Below, in pieces: positions 1 to 7,362 of a DNA stretch of 21,134 nt; the stretch's first letter is position 1, and the number at the start of each line of letters is the position of its first letter. Origin of the DNA: DAITPV01 sp050692555 (GTDB lineage: Bacteria; Actinomycetota; UBA4738; CALAEC01); contig JBOGVS010000046.1 in NCBI GenBank assembly GCA_050692555.1, positions 1 through 21,134 on the forward strand. The letters run 5' to 3'. The position numbers and the translations under genes are program-made. The notes below the pieces were generated by a model, which did no database searches, was not told the origin of the DNA, and worked only from the letters and a program-made list of their open reading frames with translations.

Positions 1-63
1 GCGCCATCGATAGACCCACCGGACCCCTCCTCCCGGGGCCGCGCACGTCTTGAGCGTGGCCCG

Positions 64-121
64 TTCGAGGACATCCTTAGATGAGTCTCGGTCCGGCTTT
101 CGAGGACATTTCTGGTGAGTC
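64..121. repeat. Two-copy direct repeat, transposon-end-like
   Basis: TTCGAGGACAT occurs at 64-74 and again, perfectly, at 99-109. Each copy is followed 7 or 6 nt later by TGAGTC (82-87 and 116-121), so the two units are diverged copies of a roughly 24-nt element with a 35-nt period. Tandem subterminal repeats of this kind are typical of insertion-sequence ends such as those of the IS21 and IS481 families, where they bind transposase. No transposase reading frame is visible in the 188 nt before the first gene, so this could be a relict end, the edge of an element lying off the left of the window, or an operator for the downstream gene. The remaining sequence of 1-188 shows nothing else I can support. 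Confidence 0.5.
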
Positions 122-177
122 AACTCGGGGGCTTGACCCTCAGAATGGCCTGCGCTTAGGCTCCGTCAACGCCAACG

Positions 178-184
178 AAGGAGG
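178..184 (+). promoter_or_regulatory. Ribosome binding site deciding the start at 189
   Basis: AAGGAGG lies 4 nt before the ATG at 189. It favours this start over an in-frame ATG at 81, which falls inside the direct repeat, has no such site, and would place 36 extra residues in front of the signal peptide. Confidence 0.65.
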
Positions 185-188
185 CCTG

Positions 189-2225
189 ATGCTTGTGTGG
201 CCGCGATTCTGCCGATCCCGCCTCGGCTGGCCCGTCATCCTTATCGCCGTGGTCGGCGCGTTCCTTGGTCCGATTCCGCATGCTCGAGCCGCGACGATCG
301 TCGTGAATACCACTTCGGATGAGTTCAACACCGGCGCTGCTTGCTCCCTCCGTGAAGCGATCCAGAGCGCCAACTCAGACAGTGCCTTCGGCGGCTGTTC
401 GGGCGGCGCGGGCCCCGACACGATCGCGCTCTCGGCGGGCACCTACACGCTGAGCATCCCCGGAGTCGAGGACGCCAACGAGATGGGCGACCTGGACATC
501 ACGAGCAACCTGACCGTCCAAGGGGTCGGGGCCGGGTCGACCACCATCAACGGCAATGGCGTAGTGACCGGGGACCGGGTCCTGGACATCGACCGCGTGG
601 CTCCCGCAACGCCTTCGCAGGTGAGCATCAGCGGCCTCACCGTGACCGGGGGAGTCTCCGTCGGGGCAGGGATCGCCAACACGACCGACGGCAATGTGAC
701 CATCATCGATGCCGCCCTCACGGGGAACAACGCCAGCTCGAACGGCGGCATCGAGAACGATGGCGTCATGACCATCACCGGAAGCTCCATCACCAGCAAC
801 ACCGCGAACGTCGGCGGCGGCATCCGGAACGAAAGTGATGGCGTGCTGACCATCTCGAATACCACCATCAGTGGAAACGTCGTCGGCTCGACCGGGGGCG
901 GTATCTATGTCCAGGACCAGTCCGTGGTGACCATCACGAATAGCGCCGTCAGCAGCAACACGGCGGGGAACCGGGGCGGGGGGTTCAATATCCAGAATGA
1001 GGCCCAAGTCATCATCAGCAACAGCTCCATTCGTGACAACTCCGCGAATGTCTTCAATGGTGGGGGCTTCAATATCCAGAACACACCGCAGGTGTCCATC
1101 ACCCACAGCACCGTGGAGAACAACTCCGCCGGCGCGCACGGCGGAGCGCTCTACATCCAGGAGAGCTCGCAGCTGACCATCACGAACAGCACCATCGGTG
1201 GCAACAAGGCCTCGGTCAACGGCGGAGGCCTGTCCATCGAGGGCCCGTCGCCGTCCCCCACGGTGACGCTGGCGAGCGTCACGATCACCGGCAACAGCGC
1301 CGACTCGGACGGCAACGGATCCGGTGACGGCGGCGGTATCCACCGCCTGGACGGGACCGTGACCCTACGGAACGACATCCTTGCCGGGAACACCGACCCC
1401 TCCAGCGACCCGGACTGCTTCGGCAGCCTCGGCTCGCAGGGATACAACCTCGTCGGGGTGGTGAGCCCTGGATGCGCGTTCGGGTCCACGGCCGGGGACC
1501 AGACCGGGACGCCGGCCGCGCCGCTGGACCCCAGGCTCGGTCCGCTGGCCGACAACGGGGGTCCTAATCGGACGCATGCCCTGCTGGCGGGCTCCCCGGC
1601 CATCGACGCCGGGAACCCCGCCACCCCGGGCTCGGGGGGATCGGCCTGCGAGGCCACCGACCAGCGAGGTCTTGCCCGGAACTGTGATATCGGGGCCTAC
1701 GAGCTGGTCCTGTGCGCCACCATCCCTGTCAACAGGATCGGGACGCCGGGGGACGACGCTCTCACGGGCACGGACGGGCCCGACGGGTTCCTGGCCGGAG
1801 ACGGGAACGACATCGCCACCGGCCTGGCAGGGGACGACGCCCTGTGCCTGGAAGGGGGGAACGACACCGCCGACGGAGGTGAGGGGAACGACTACCTCGA
1901 CGGGGGCGACGGGGACGACGTCCTCACGGGGGGCCCGGGGGACGACACCATCCTGGGGGGCCCCGGCAACGACACCGGGGTGGGTCTCGCCGGGAAGGAC
2001 ACCTTCCTGGGCGGCGACGGCAACGACAAGGGCAAGGGCGGTGCCGGCAAGGACCTCCTCAAGGGCCAGAAGGGCAAGGACCGCCTGAACGGGGGGTCCG
2101 GGAAGGACAGGCTGATCGGCGGAGGGGGCAAGGACAAGCTCAACTGCGGAGCCGGCAAGAAGGAGGTCGGCAAGGGCGGCCCTGGCAAGGACAAGGCCCG
2201 GAAGTGCGAGAAGGGGAAGCCGTAA
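189..2225 (+). CDS. Secreted parallel beta-helix protein with C-terminal RTX-like repeats
   Basis: 678 aa. Residues 1-34 form a signal peptide (basic start, hydrophobic core, ending in ARA before ATIVVN). A CSLREAI motif at 52-58 is the N-terminal signature seen in many secreted polymorphic or beta-helix proteins. Residues of about 120-430 are a ladder of about nine coils of 23-28 residues with GGGI/GGGF turns and TITNS-type strands, the pattern of a right-handed parallel beta-helix. The part up to about 506 (LLAGSPAIDAGNP, CDIGAYEL) matches the choice-of-anchor Q type ending. From 518 there are 16 RTX-like nonapeptides, then a basic tail with ARKCEKG. I infer an extracellular or surface protein, perhaps Ca2+-binding in its first repeats; the ligand is unknown. 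No secretion or anchoring partner is nearby. The gene stands alone, transcribed towards glmU. Confidence 0.85.
   Translation: MLVWPRFCRSRLGWPVILIAVVGAFLGPIPHARAATIVVNTTSDEFNTGAACSLREAIQSANSDSAFGGCSGGAGPDTIALSAGTYTLSIPGVEDANEMGDLDITSNLTVQGVGAGSTTINGNGVVTGDRVLDIDRVAPATPSQVSISGLTVTGGVSVGAGIANTTDGNVTIIDAALTGNNASSNGGIENDGVMTITGSSITSNTANVGGGIRNESDGVLTISNTTISGNVVGSTGGGIYVQDQSVVTITNSAVSSNTAGNRGGGFNIQNEAQVIISNSSIRDNSANVFNGGGFNIQNTPQVSITHSTVENNSAGAHGGALYIQESSQLTITNSTIGGNKASVNGGGLSIEGPSPSPTVTLASVTITGNSADSDGNGSGDGGGIHRLDGTVTLRNDILAGNTDPSSDPDCFGSLGSQGYNLVGVVSPGCAFGSTAGDQTGTPAAPLDPRLGPLADNGGPNRTHALLAGSPAIDAGNPATPGSGGSACEATDQRGLARNCDIGAYELVLCATIPVNRIGTPGDDALTGTDGPDGFLAGDGNDIATGLAGDDALCLEGGNDTADGGEGNDYLDGGDGDDVLTGGPGDDTILGGPGNDTGVGLAGKDTFLGGDGNDKGKGGAGKDLLKGQKGKDRLNGGSGKDRLIGGGGKDKLNCGAGKKEVGKGGPGKDKARKCEKGKP
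1740..2171 (+). repeat. 16 RTX-like nonapeptide repeats (27-bp period)
   Basis: Sixteen uninterrupted nonapeptides of the form GGxGxDxUx in the first secreted protein, residues 518-661. Early units carry ND or DD at positions 5-6 (Ca2+-ligand type). From unit 10 onward the pair becomes mostly KD, and the last unit has KK. Unit 4 ends in Cys. Confidence 0.9.
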
Positions 2226-2230
2226 GGGCC

Positions 2231-2259
2231 TTGCGCGGCTGAGGTCCGGCGGGTACAAA
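2231..2259 (+). promoter_or_regulatory. Candidate promoter for glmU-prs
   Basis: TTGCGC at 2231-2236 and TACAAA at 2254-2259 are separated by 17 nt, with 30 nt from the -10 element to the GTG of glmU. The -35 element is only a half match, so this rests mainly on spacing and position in the 64-nt gap. Confidence 0.3.
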
Positions 2260-2289
2260 GGTGCCGTCCCCCCGATCCGGGCGCCGTTC

Positions 2290-3717
2290 GTGACCAAACC
2301 TTCCCGTCGAGTCGCCGCCGTGGTTATGGCCGCCGGCAAGGGCAAGCGGCTGCGATCCAACGTGCCCAAGGTCCTCCACCCTGTGTGCGGGCGCCCGGCC
2401 CTTTGGCACGTCCTCCAGGCCCTTCGGGCGGCTCGCCCCGACCCGGTGGTGCTGGTGGTCGGACACCGGGGTCAGGAGGTCGAAACGGCGGTCCGGTCCT
2501 GGAAGCTTCGCCTGCCGATCCGGTTCGTGGAGCAGGGGGAGCAACTGGGAACAGGGCATGCCGTCACGGTCGCCGAACGCGCGGTCGGCCGAGTCGACGA
2601 TGTGGTAGTGATCCCCGGCGACGAGCCGCTTCTACTGGGAGACCAGGTGCGGGAGCTCATGCGCATCCACCGGCGGCGCGACGTGGCTGCCGTGGTACAG
2701 ACCACGGTCCCCCAGGACCCTCGGGGCTACGGCCGAGTTATCCGGGACGGTGACGACTTCGTCCGGATAACCGAGGGCGCCGATGCGTCACCCCGGGAGC
2801 TGGCGGTCACCGAAGTGGCAACCTCCGTATACGCGTTTCGGCGGGACGACCTGTTCAAGGCCCTCCCGCTCCTGACCCGGGAGAACCGGCAGAACGAGTA
2901 CTACCTGCACGAGGTCCTCAGCATCCTGCTAGAAAAGGGAGAGCGGATAGCCGTGCAGACGGTGGACAACGGTGGCTCCGTGGGAGGCAACTCTCGGGCC
3001 GAGGTGGCCGCCGCCGCCAAAGTGATGCGGAGGCGGATCAACCAGCAGCTCATGGACGGCGGGGTGCTCATCGTCGACCCCGAAGAGACCTATGTCGACG
3101 TCGGCGTTCGGGTGGGCCCGGACACCACAATCCTTCCCCAGACCTACATCGAGGGGGACAGCCAGGTTGGGGAGGGATGCACGATCGGTCCGTCGTGCCG
3201 GATCGAGGACAGCAAGATCGCCGACGGAGCCACCGTCGAGCTCTCGGTGATCAGGGGCTCACGCATCGGGCTCCGGGCGGTGGTGGGGCCGTTCACCCAC
3301 ATCCGGCCGGGGACCGTGATGGGCGCCGACACCAAGGCCGGCTCATTCGTGGAGATCAAGGCCTCCAGGATCGGGGACGGATCCAAGGTGCCGCACCTTT
3401 CCTACGTGGGCGACGCCACGATCGGGAAGAATGCCAACATCGGAGCCGGCACCGTCACGGTGAACTACGACGGTTACGAGAAGCATCGGACGGTGATCGG
3501 GGACGATGTCCGCCTGGGTTCCGATACGATGTTGGTTGCACCGGTGCGGATCGGAAAGGGAGCGGTCACGGGGGCAGGGTCGGTCATCACTCGGAACGTG
3601 CCGGCCGGGGCCTTGGCGGTCGAGCGAACCGAGCAGCGCGTGGTCAAGGGGTACCGGGCGCGCAAGGACGCCAAAGCGCGCAAGGGGAAGTCCGGGAAGC
3701 ACGGGGGGGAGCGGTGA
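2290..3717 (+). CDS. glmU: Bifunctional UDP-N-acetylglucosamine pyrophosphorylase / glucosamine-1-phosphate N-acetyltransferase
   Basis: 475 aa from a GTG start. GlmU acetylates glucosamine-1-phosphate with acetyl-CoA and then couples it to UTP, giving UDP-GlcNAc for peptidoglycan. The uridyltransferase half carries the VVMAAGKGKRLRS nucleotide loop (12-23), VPKVLHP, QLGTGHAV (86-92), the metal Asp111 in PGDEPL and Asn234 in GGNSRAE. The C-terminal half (about 262-450) is a left-handed beta-helix of hexapeptide repeats with the acetyltransferase signature VPHLSYVGD (His369 is the expected catalytic base) and VNYDGYEK at 391-398. The tail is Lys/Arg-rich. Its TGA overlaps the GTG of prs, so the two are translationally coupled, as in many actinobacteria. 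Length is normal for the family. Confidence 0.97.
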   Translation: MTKPSRRVAAVVMAAGKGKRLRSNVPKVLHPVCGRPALWHVLQALRAARPDPVVLVVGHRGQEVETAVRSWKLRLPIRFVEQGEQLGTGHAVTVAERAVGRVDDVVVIPGDEPLLLGDQVRELMRIHRRRDVAAVVQTTVPQDPRGYGRVIRDGDDFVRITEGADASPRELAVTEVATSVYAFRRDDLFKALPLLTRENRQNEYYLHEVLSILLEKGERIAVQTVDNGGSVGGNSRAEVAAAAKVMRRRINQQLMDGGVLIVDPEETYVDVGVRVGPDTTILPQTYIEGDSQVGEGCTIGPSCRIEDSKIADGATVELSVIRGSRIGLRAVVGPFTHIRPGTVMGADTKAGSFVEIKASRIGDGSKVPHLSYVGDATIGKNANIGAGTVTVNYDGYEKHRTVIGDDVRLGSDTMLVAPVRIGKGAVTGAGSVITRNVPAGALAVERTEQRVVKGYRARKDAKARKGKSGKHGGER

Positions 3718-4706
3718 GCACGATCAAGGAGGTCGTCACCAAGAAGCGGATGATGCTGTTCTCGGGGACGGCCCATCCCGATCTGTCGCAGGAGATCGCG
3801 AAACAGCTCGGAGTGCAGCTGTGCGGAGCCAGGCTCTCGCGGTTCGCCAGCGGGGAGATCTACTTCCGAGCCGAGGAGAGCGTCCGCGGCGCCGACGTGT
3901 TCGTGATCCAGACGCATGCCGACCCGGTGAACGAATCGATCATGGAGAACCTGCTCATGATCGATGCCATGAAACGAGCCTCTGCCAAGCGGATCAGCGC
4001 GGTTATCCCGTACTACGGCTACTCGAGGCAGGACCACAAGGCCCTGGCCCGGGAGCCGATCTCAGCCAAGCTCCTGGCCGACATGCTGACGGCGGCCGGG
4101 GCCAATCGCGTGGTCTCGGTGGACCTCCACAGCGGCCAGATCCAGGGGTATTTCGACTACCCGTTCGACCATCTCACCGCGCTACCACTCCTGGCCGACT
4201 ACCTCCGCAAGGATCTGGGCCTCGAGGGCGACGGGCTGGTCGTCGTGGCTCCCGACGCCGGGAGGACCAAGGTCGCCGAACGCCTCCGGAAGTACCTCGA
4301 CGCCGAGATGGCCTACATCTACAAGCGGCGATCGCGCCATGAGGCCCACACCATCGAGGAGATGGTGGTGGAGGGCGATGTGCGAGGACAGACCTGTCTG
4401 CTGATCGACGACATGATCGACACCGCCGGCACCATGGCTCGCGGCGCCCGGGCACTCTCCGAGGAGGGCGCCACCACGGTGTTCGCCGCGGCGACCCATC
4501 CGGTGCTGTCCGGCAAGGGGGTCCAGAACCTGGAGGAGTCGGTCATCAAGGAGGTGGTGGTCACCAGCACGCTCCCGGTGCCGGAGGAGAAGCGCATCGA
4601 CAAGCTCACGATCCTGTCGATCGCCCCCATCGTGGCCTCGGCGATCCAGGCCGTATTCGAGGACGAGTCGGTCTCCGAGATATTCCACGGCGAGAACCAG
4701 CCCTAG
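3714..4706 (+). CDS. prs: Ribose-phosphate pyrophosphokinase (PRPP synthetase)
   Basis: 330 aa. Makes 5-phosphoribosyl-1-diphosphate from ribose-5-phosphate and ATP for nucleotide, His and Trp synthesis. I place the start at GTG 3714, overlapping the glmU stop by 4 nt and preceded by a G-rich GGGGGGGAG; it gives the short extension before MMLFSG that is usual in actinobacterial enzymes. Visible motifs: FASGEIY (44-50), YYGYSRQDHKA (100-110), DLHSGQIQGYFD (137-148), the catalytic-Lys segment YKRRSR (203-208) and the PRPP loop LIDDMIDTAGT (230-240). The glmU-prs pair is conserved in Actinomycetota. The stop codon lies 1 nt from the stop of the convergent exporter gene. Confidence 0.97.
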   Translation: MSTIKEVVTKKRMMLFSGTAHPDLSQEIAKQLGVQLCGARLSRFASGEIYFRAEESVRGADVFVIQTHADPVNESIMENLLMIDAMKRASAKRISAVIPYYGYSRQDHKALAREPISAKLLADMLTAAGANRVVSVDLHSGQIQGYFDYPFDHLTALPLLADYLRKDLGLEGDGLVVVAPDAGRTKVAERLRKYLDAEMAYIYKRRSRHEAHTIEEMVVEGDVRGQTCLLIDDMIDTAGTMARGARALSEEGATTVFAAATHPVLSGKGVQNLEESVIKEVVVTSTLPVPEEKRIDKLTILSIAPIVASAIQAVFEDESVSEIFHGENQP

Positions 4707-4707
4707 C

Positions 4708-6009
4708 TCACGCGGGTTCGCCGGCGTGGTAGCGACGGAACGCCGGCACCGTCGCCGCGATCACCAGGACCCCCACCACGCACGCCGCTCCGCCGGAGAT
4801 CACCGAGAACGCCGGGCTGGTGAGCTGGGCCACCAGGCCGGCCTCCACGTCGCCCAGGCGGGGTCCGCCAACCACCACCATGATGTGGATCGCGGACAGA
4901 CGGCCGCGGAGCGAGTCGGGAACCGTCCCCTGGAGGATCGTCGACCGGAAGACGGCGCTGACCATGTCGGCGGCCCCGGCGATCCCCAGGAACACTAGAG
5001 CCAGCACGAACGCCTCCGTGGACAGCCCGAAGGCCACGATGGCCAGTCCCCACACCGCCACGGCCCACAGCACCGCCCGGCCCTGGTGCCGTACGTGTCG
5101 CACCCATCCGGTGAGCAGGACGCCTAGGAGGGCGCCGGTGGCCGGCGCGGCGTACATGAGGCCCAGCCCGGCCGGTCCGACATGGAACGTTCTCTCGGCG
5201 AGCGGCACGAACAGGGCCACGGGCATCCCGAAGATCATGGCGTTGAGATCGATGAAAAACGTGGACTGAAGAACCCGCCGTCCCTTCAGATAGGCGAACC
5301 CCTCCTGGACCGAGGCCAGGACCGGCCGCGGCGGCCCGGACCGCTCCACCGGCATCGGCCGCATCGCCGCGATGGCCACGATGGCGGCCAGGAACGAGAT
5401 GGCGTCGACTCCGTAGGCCCACACCAGCCCGAACCGGGCGATGATCACGCCGCCCAACGCGGGGCCGGCGATGTCGCTGAACTGGATCAGGCCCTGGTTC
5501 AGGGCCAGGGCGGACGGCAGCCGTTCCCGCCCCACCAGGCCGGGGATGGCCGCGGTCCTGGCGGGAGAGTCGAGCGCCGATACTGCCGAGGACAGCGCCG
5601 CGACGCCGTACAGGAACCACAGCGGCGGCCGCCCCACGGCCGCTCCCCACACGAACAGAACGGCGGTGACCAGCAAGCCCACCTGGGTGATCAGCAGGAG
5701 GCGCCGCCTGTCCATCCGGTCGGCCAGCGCCCCGCCCAGGAGAGAGAACACAACCAGGGGCACCACCTGGGCCAACCCGATCAGTCCCACGGCCAGCACC
5801 GAGCCGGTCAGCTTGAAGACCTGGTAGGGGAGGGCCACCACCGTGATGTGGCGTCCCGTGTGGGACACCAGCTCCCCGAGCCACAGCAGCCGGAAATCCC
5901 TGGACGCTCGTAGAGGAGTGATGTCGATGACCGCTCGCCGAGCCATCGAGGAGGCCCGGGCCCGACGGGTGGGCTGAAGGGGGTCCTCGTCCTCGTCGGA
6001 GGGGCGCAC
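4708..6009 (-). CDS. MFS transporter, EntS/MFS_3-type exporter
   Basis: 433 aa from GTG at 6009. A hydrophobic protein with about twelve predicted membrane segments starting near residue 40. The MFS motif A variant GGALADRMDRRRLL is at 92-105, after the first two helices. The lead-in ITPLRASRDFRLLWLGELVS is typical of the EntS-like MFS_3 group, which exports siderophores or drugs; the substrate here is unknown. An ATG at 5946 (412 aa, MARRAVIDITPL) is the alternative start. Neither has a Shine-Dalgarno site, but GTG 6009 sits 7 nt behind TATCCT, fitting a leaderless transcript. The gene interrupts the conserved prs-rplY interval on the opposite strand and converges on prs with 1 nt between stop codons. 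Confidence 0.88.
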   Translation of the reverse strand: MRPSDEDEDPLQPTRRARASSMARRAVIDITPLRASRDFRLLWLGELVSHTGRHITVVALPYQVFKLTGSVLAVGLIGLAQVVPLVVFSLLGGALADRMDRRRLLLITQVGLLVTAVLFVWGAAVGRPPLWFLYGVAALSSAVSALDSPARTAAIPGLVGRERLPSALALNQGLIQFSDIAGPALGGVIIARFGLVWAYGVDAISFLAAIVAIAAMRPMPVERSGPPRPVLASVQEGFAYLKGRRVLQSTFFIDLNAMIFGMPVALFVPLAERTFHVGPAGLGLMYAAPATGALLGVLLTGWVRHVRHQGRAVLWAVAVWGLAIVAFGLSTEAFVLALVFLGIAGAADMVSAVFRSTILQGTVPDSLRGRLSAIHIMVVVGGPRLGDVEAGLVAQLTSPAFSVISGGAACVVGVLVIAATVPAFRRYHAGEPA

Positions 6010-6016
6010 GCCGCCC

Positions 6017-6022
6017 AGGATA
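6017..6022 (-). promoter_or_regulatory. -10-like element of the MFS gene
   Basis: On the minus strand TATCCT ends 7 nt before the GTG at 6009, a spacing that would put the transcript start at the start codon. No -35 element is recognisable. Confidence 0.35.
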
Positions 6023-6049
6023 GCGACGGTCGCCCGTCACCTCGTCGGC

Positions 6050-6055
6050 TACAAT
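6050..6055 (+). promoter_or_regulatory. -10 element of rplY-pth
   Basis: TACAAT at 6050-6055 (five of six consensus bases) is followed by GGAGG at 6065-6069 and the ATG at 6079. The expected 5' leader is short, about 17 nt. No clear -35 match is present. Confidence 0.45.
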
Positions 6056-6078
6056 GACGGCTCCGGAGGTTCTTTCAC

Positions 6079-6762
6079 ATGGCTGAGGTCACCCTGAAGG
6101 CGCAGCCCCGAGACGACGTGGGCAAGGGCGCCGCCCGAAGGGCCCGCGCGGCGGGCCGGGTTCCGGCCGTCCTGTACGGGCCGGAGATGGAGCCTCACCG
6201 CCTGAGCGTCGACGCCAGGGAGCTGTGGCACGCCCTGCACACCGACGCGGGGATCAACGTGCTGATCAACCTGACCCTTGATGGGGAGTCCTACCTGACC
6301 ATGCCCCGAGAGGTCCAGAGGGACATCGTCCGGGGAACCCTCCTCCATGTGGATCTCCTTCGGATCCGCAAGGACGTGGCCATCCAGGTGGACGTGCCGG
6401 TCCACCTGGTCGGTGACTCCGTGGGGGTGAAGGAGGGTGGCGTCGTCGAGCACCACCTGTGGGAGCTCAAGGTGGAGTGCCTCCCCACCCAGGTACCGGA
6501 GTCCGTCGAGGCCGACATCGCCCAGCTGTCGATCGGCGACTCGCTGCACGTCTCCGACCTCCGGGTGCCCCAGCACATCACCATCCTCACCCCGCCCGAG
6601 GAGACCCTGGTCTCGGTGGTCCCGCCGCCGATCCTGGAGGTCCCGGAGGCCGAGGTGCCGGAGGAGGAGGCCGCGGAAGCCGCCGAGGGCGAGGTCCCCG
6701 AAGGGGAGGCCCCCGAGGGCGCGACCCCCGCCGCCGAAGAGGGCGGCGGCGAGGAGGGCTAG
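6079..6762 (+). CDS. rplY: 50S ribosomal protein bL25, Ctc/TL5 type
   Basis: 227 aa, ATG start with GGAGG 9 nt upstream. Binds 5S rRNA in the large subunit central protuberance. Residues of about 1-95 are the L25 5S-binding domain (VGKGAARRARAAGRVPAVLYG region at 14-34). About 100-190 is the second beta domain found in the long Ctc/TL5 form. About 195-227 is a low-complexity Glu/Ala/Pro/Gly acidic tail, common in actinobacterial members. It is followed 15 nt later by pth, a widespread pairing that links ribosome and peptidyl-tRNA metabolism; the two are probably one transcript. Confidence 0.95.
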   Translation: MAEVTLKAQPRDDVGKGAARRARAAGRVPAVLYGPEMEPHRLSVDARELWHALHTDAGINVLINLTLDGESYLTMPREVQRDIVRGTLLHVDLLRIRKDVAIQVDVPVHLVGDSVGVKEGGVVEHHLWELKVECLPTQVPESVEADIAQLSIGDSLHVSDLRVPQHITILTPPEETLVSVVPPPILEVPEAEVPEEEAAEAAEGEVPEGEAPEGATPAAEEGGGEEG

Positions 6763-6777
6763 CCCGCCTCCCTCACC

Positions 6778-7362
6778 ATGGCCGCCTGGCTCGTGGTCGG
6801 GCTGGGCAATCCCGGGGAACGGTACGCGGAGACCCGCCACAACATCGGAGCTCGGGTGGTCGAACGGCTCGCCGAGCGCCTGGGGGTCCGCCTTCGCAAG
6901 GTGCGGTTCAGCCAGGTGGCCGCGGCCGAGGCTCGGGTCGACGACCAGAGGCTCCTCCTGGTCAGGCCGCTCACGTTCATGAACGTCTCCGGGCCGGCGG
7001 TGGCATCGTTCGCGCGTCGCCGCAAGATCGATCCCGGCCACGTGGTGGTGTGCCACGACGAGATCGACCTGCCGTTCGGGGCCCTCAAGATCAAGCGGGG
7101 CGGCAGCACCGCGGGCCACCACGGCCTTGACTCGCTGGCTCAGGGGTTCCGGACCGCGGACTTCCACCGGATCCGGATGGGGGTGGGCCGGCCGTCGGGC
7201 CGAAAGGATCCCGCCGACTACGTCCTGGAGCCGTTCGCCAAGGCCGAACGGGAGGAGGCCGACCTCCTGGTCGAGGAGGCCGCCGACGCGGCCCTCACCC
7301 TGGTCGGCGAGGGCCTGCCCGCCGCCCAGGACCGGCACAACCGCTCGGCTCCTCGGCCCTAG
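6778..7362 (+). CDS. pth: Peptidyl-tRNA hydrolase
   Basis: 194 aa. Cleaves the ester bond of peptidyl-tRNA released from stalled ribosomes. Visible family residues: GLGNPGERYAETRHNIG (8-24) with Asn11 and catalytic His21, LTFMNVSG with Asn69, and CHDEIDLPFG with Asp94. The segment normally written GGHNGL reads AGHHGL here (113-118), so the conserved Asn (Asn114 in E. coli) is His115. The later FHRIRMGVGRP is intact and the length is normal, so I expect an active enzyme. It sits 15 nt after rplY. No Shine-Dalgarno sequence is evident, which fits coupling to rplY. Its TAG overlaps the stop codon of the convergent gene. Confidence 0.95.
   Translation: MAAWLVVGLGNPGERYAETRHNIGARVVERLAERLGVRLRKVRFSQVAAAEARVDDQRLLLVRPLTFMNVSGPAVASFARRRKIDPGHVVVCHDEIDLPFGALKIKRGGSTAGHHGLDSLAQGFRTADFHRIRMGVGRPSGRKDPADYVLEPFAKAEREEADLLVEEAADAALTLVGEGLPAAQDRHNRSAPRP

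Noticed and set aside
133..161. TTGACC-17-TTAGGC as a promoter before the first gene
   Set aside because: The -35 half is good, but the -10 half matches consensus too poorly to annotate.
81..188. In-frame ATG at 81 as the start of the first secreted protein
   Set aside because: It lies inside the direct repeat, has no ribosome site, and would bury the signal peptide 36 residues into the protein. ATG 189 has AAGGAGG and exposes the signal peptide.
2226..2289. Rho-independent terminators after the secreted genes and before glmU, the S1 gene and the tRNA
   Set aside because: I looked for GC stems followed by T-runs in every intergenic gap and found none convincing.
1365..2369. Open frames antisense to the first RTX block (and 17472-18296 antisense to the second)
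   Set aside because: They are products of the 27-bp repeat read backwards, giving Ser/Pro/Leu-rich low-complexity peptides. No start context or conserved motif.
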